Shown here: positions 42,634 to 43,480 of the stretch, piece after piece
Position numbering within the stretch: the stretch's first letter is position 1
Layout of the letters: every line of letters starts with the position of its first letter
Assembly (NCBI GenBank): GCA_022791945.1
Contig: JAAVZY010000115.1
Location: 1 to 43,480 of the forward strand
Source of the DNA: Oscillospiraceae bacterium
Lineage (GTDB): Bacteria; Bacillota; Clostridia; Oscillospirales; Ruminococcaceae
DNA length: 43,480 bases
Direction: 5' to 3'
Translations under genes and position numbers: made by a program
Notes under the pieces: generated by a model
The model's input: only the letters and a program-made list of their open reading frames with translations
What the model was told of the DNA's origin: nothing
Database searches by the model: none

Positions 42634-43077
42634 TCAGTCCTCCAGGTTCTGCCGGATCCGGCCCAGAACGTCCAGAAAGCTCCGGATTTCCCCGTCGGTC
42701 AGGCCCCTGCGGAGGCGGCGTTCCATCTCCAGAATCTGGGCATGGGCGGCAGTGTGCGCTCTCAGAGCCTTTTCGGTCAGGCAGAGCTTTTTCAGCCGGG
42801 CGTCGTAGGGGACCGGGCTCCGGGTGATGAGGCCGTTCCGCTCCATGAGCTGCAAAAGCCCGGTGGCAGTAGAGCGCCTGACGTGGAACGCCCGCTCCAA
42901 ATCCCGCTGGAACAGGTCCTGTTCCCGGTGGTCGTACAGATAGCCGAGCACCCGGCCCTGTATGCCGGTGACGCTGTCCCCTTCCTCCTGCGCCTGGGAG
43001 AGCAGCTCATCTATCTTCCGGCGGATGCAGTGTGCCAGGGTGTTGATCTGAAACCCCAGCTCTGTTTCCGATGGCAT
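42634..43077 (-). CDS. MarR-family transcriptional regulator
   Basis: The 147-residue protein has a winged-helix core: FQRDLERAFHVRRSTATGLLQLMERNGLITRSPVPYDARLKKLCLTE (about residues 56-102), with helix 3 as recognition helix and the DxR wing (YDARLKK). Flanking helices serve dimerisation. It is first in a minus-strand operon with both exporter genes and probably represses it, being relieved by a transported compound. AAGGAGG stands 9 nt before the ATG. Confidence 0.92.
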   Translation of the reverse strand: MPSETELGFQINTLAHCIRRKIDELLSQAQEEGDSVTGIQGRVLGYLYDHREQDLFQRDLERAFHVRRSTATGLLQLMERNGLITRSPVPYDARLKKLCLTEKALRAHTAAHAQILEMERRLRRGLTDGEIRSFLDVLGRIRQNLED

Positions 43078-43109
43078 TCAATTCGCCTCCTTACTGTTAG
43101 GACACGAAC

Positions 43110-43138
43110 ATAATACCATGAAAAATTTGCATTGTCAA
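43110..43138 (-). promoter_or_regulatory. Promoter of the marR-exporter operon
   Basis: On the minus strand, TTGACA (43133-43138), a 17-bp spacer and TATTAT (43110-43115) form a near-consensus promoter 33 bp upstream of the marR start. TGTT-n8-AACA (43096-43111) next to the -10 might be the operator, but the match is short. Confidence 0.75.
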
Positions 43139-43144
43139 GGGGGC

Positions 43145-43356
43145 TGTGCGGTGTGGGAGGGGCAAGGCCGCGAGACGCTGTCTCGCGTCTCTGCGGTGCG
43201 TCGTTTCACGACGCATCGGGGATCTAAATCCCCTTGGAACCCGTAATTTTTGAAGGGCTTTTTAAGGGCGGAAAAGGGGTGGGGTTGAGTCTGTACAGAC
43301 TTTCTTCCCTCTGCCACGCAGAGGGTCTGATTCACGCAGTACGCTTTTTTCGTAAA
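43145..43356. repeat. Nested-palindrome element, copy 10, truncated at the window edge (A-end left)
   Basis: The left tip GGGGCAAGGCCGCGAGACG is followed by GGTGCGTCGT-ttc-ACGACGCATC, GGGGATCTAAATCCCC, GGGCGGAAAAGGGGTGGGG, GAGTCTGTACAGACTT (43287-43302) and the CGCAGTACGC-TTTTTTCGTAAA start of the A-end hairpin. At 43357 the sequence departs from all other copies, in the middle of the hairpin loop; the expected GAAAAAAGCTCC is missing. Confidence 0.85.
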
Positions 43357-43480
43357 CTCTAAATGAGCAAAATTAAAAACTGCACAAAAGGGTCCTAAAA
43401 CGACGAATAGCGGCAGACAAAGACAGAGATGCATCAAAAAGGACAATAAAAAACAAATGGGCCAAGGGAAGGATGACAAA
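43357..43480. other. AT-rich right-edge segment of unknown origin
   Basis: Purine-rich, low-GC sequence unlike the neighbouring DNA. On the minus strand a frame runs in from the window edge encoding a hydrophobic stretch (FLLSFLMHLCLCLPLFVVLG) that then reads into repeat DNA, so it is not a convincing gene. As at the left edge, this may be an assembly end or an insertion junction. Confidence 0.35.

Overview
The window looks like chromosomal DNA of a GC-rich, anaerobic gut-type Clostridia, most likely an Oscillospiraceae/Ruminococcaceae-like Firmicute. This rests on gene families: a DUF368 protein followed by a NusG domain II protein, the MBOAT/DHHW/DUF4358 trio, a TlpA / CD1871A-type CXXC / 4Fe-4S trio, paired bacterial PH-domain proteins, an Lsa/CplR-like ABC-F protein, and strong AGGAGG-type ribosome binding sites. 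No rRNA, tRNA, CRISPR array, phage gene or transposase gene was seen. Both window edges (about 1-138 and 43357-43480) are AT-rich and unlike the rest. The left one abuts a truncated gene and the right one abuts a truncated repeat, so they may be assembly ends or mobile-element junctions.

Layout. 139-9158: a TVP38/DedA-like fragment, an AGCS amino-acid/sodium symporter, then on the minus strand a BceAB-like ABC transporter followed by a GT4 glycosyltransferase and an LPG-synthase-type membrane protein, then DUF368 and NusG-II genes on the plus strand. 9159-20073: a complete ornithine-cycle arginine cluster argG-argH-argC-argJ-argB-argD-argF, all plus strand. Together these make ornithine from glutamate by acetyl recycling (ArgJ, B, C, D), then citrulline (ArgF) and arginine (ArgG, ArgH). 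20072-24543: minus-strand DUF4358 lipoprotein, MBOAT acyltransferase and DHHW protein (probable extracytoplasmic O-acylation), and CorA. 24869-28629: HAD phosphatase, ABC-F protein, formate/nitrite-type channel. 28801-32792: two PH-domain membrane proteins and nicotinate phosphoribosyltransferase (minus). 33199-38127: MATE exporter, then a tightly overlapping TlpA lipoprotein / 47-residue CXXC protein / 4Fe-4S membrane protein / YnbB-like PLP enzyme operon. 38925-43077: MarR regulator with a heterodimeric ABC exporter (minus).

The most striking content is not coding. About an eighth of the window consists of copies of one modular intergenic repeat, roughly 0.2-0.85 kb each. Each full copy is a nest of perfect hairpins. 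The outermost is a variable CTCGAG/CGCG-type hairpin. Next comes a CCAAGGGG/CCCCTTGG palindrome, then a GGGCGGAAAAGGGGTGGG stretch, then the palindrome AAGTCTGTACAGACTT. Inside these are two different T6/A6 hairpins, one beside CGCAGTACGC (A-end) and one beside GGGTAGGCGGGCGATCG (B-end), and finally a variable centre. Full, shortened, coreless and single-hairpin derivatives all occur, and they lie at four of the six junctions of the arg cluster. Stem bases change in compensating pairs between copies while loops drift. That suggests selection for, or copying through, folded DNA or RNA. No protein that would mobilise them is encoded here.
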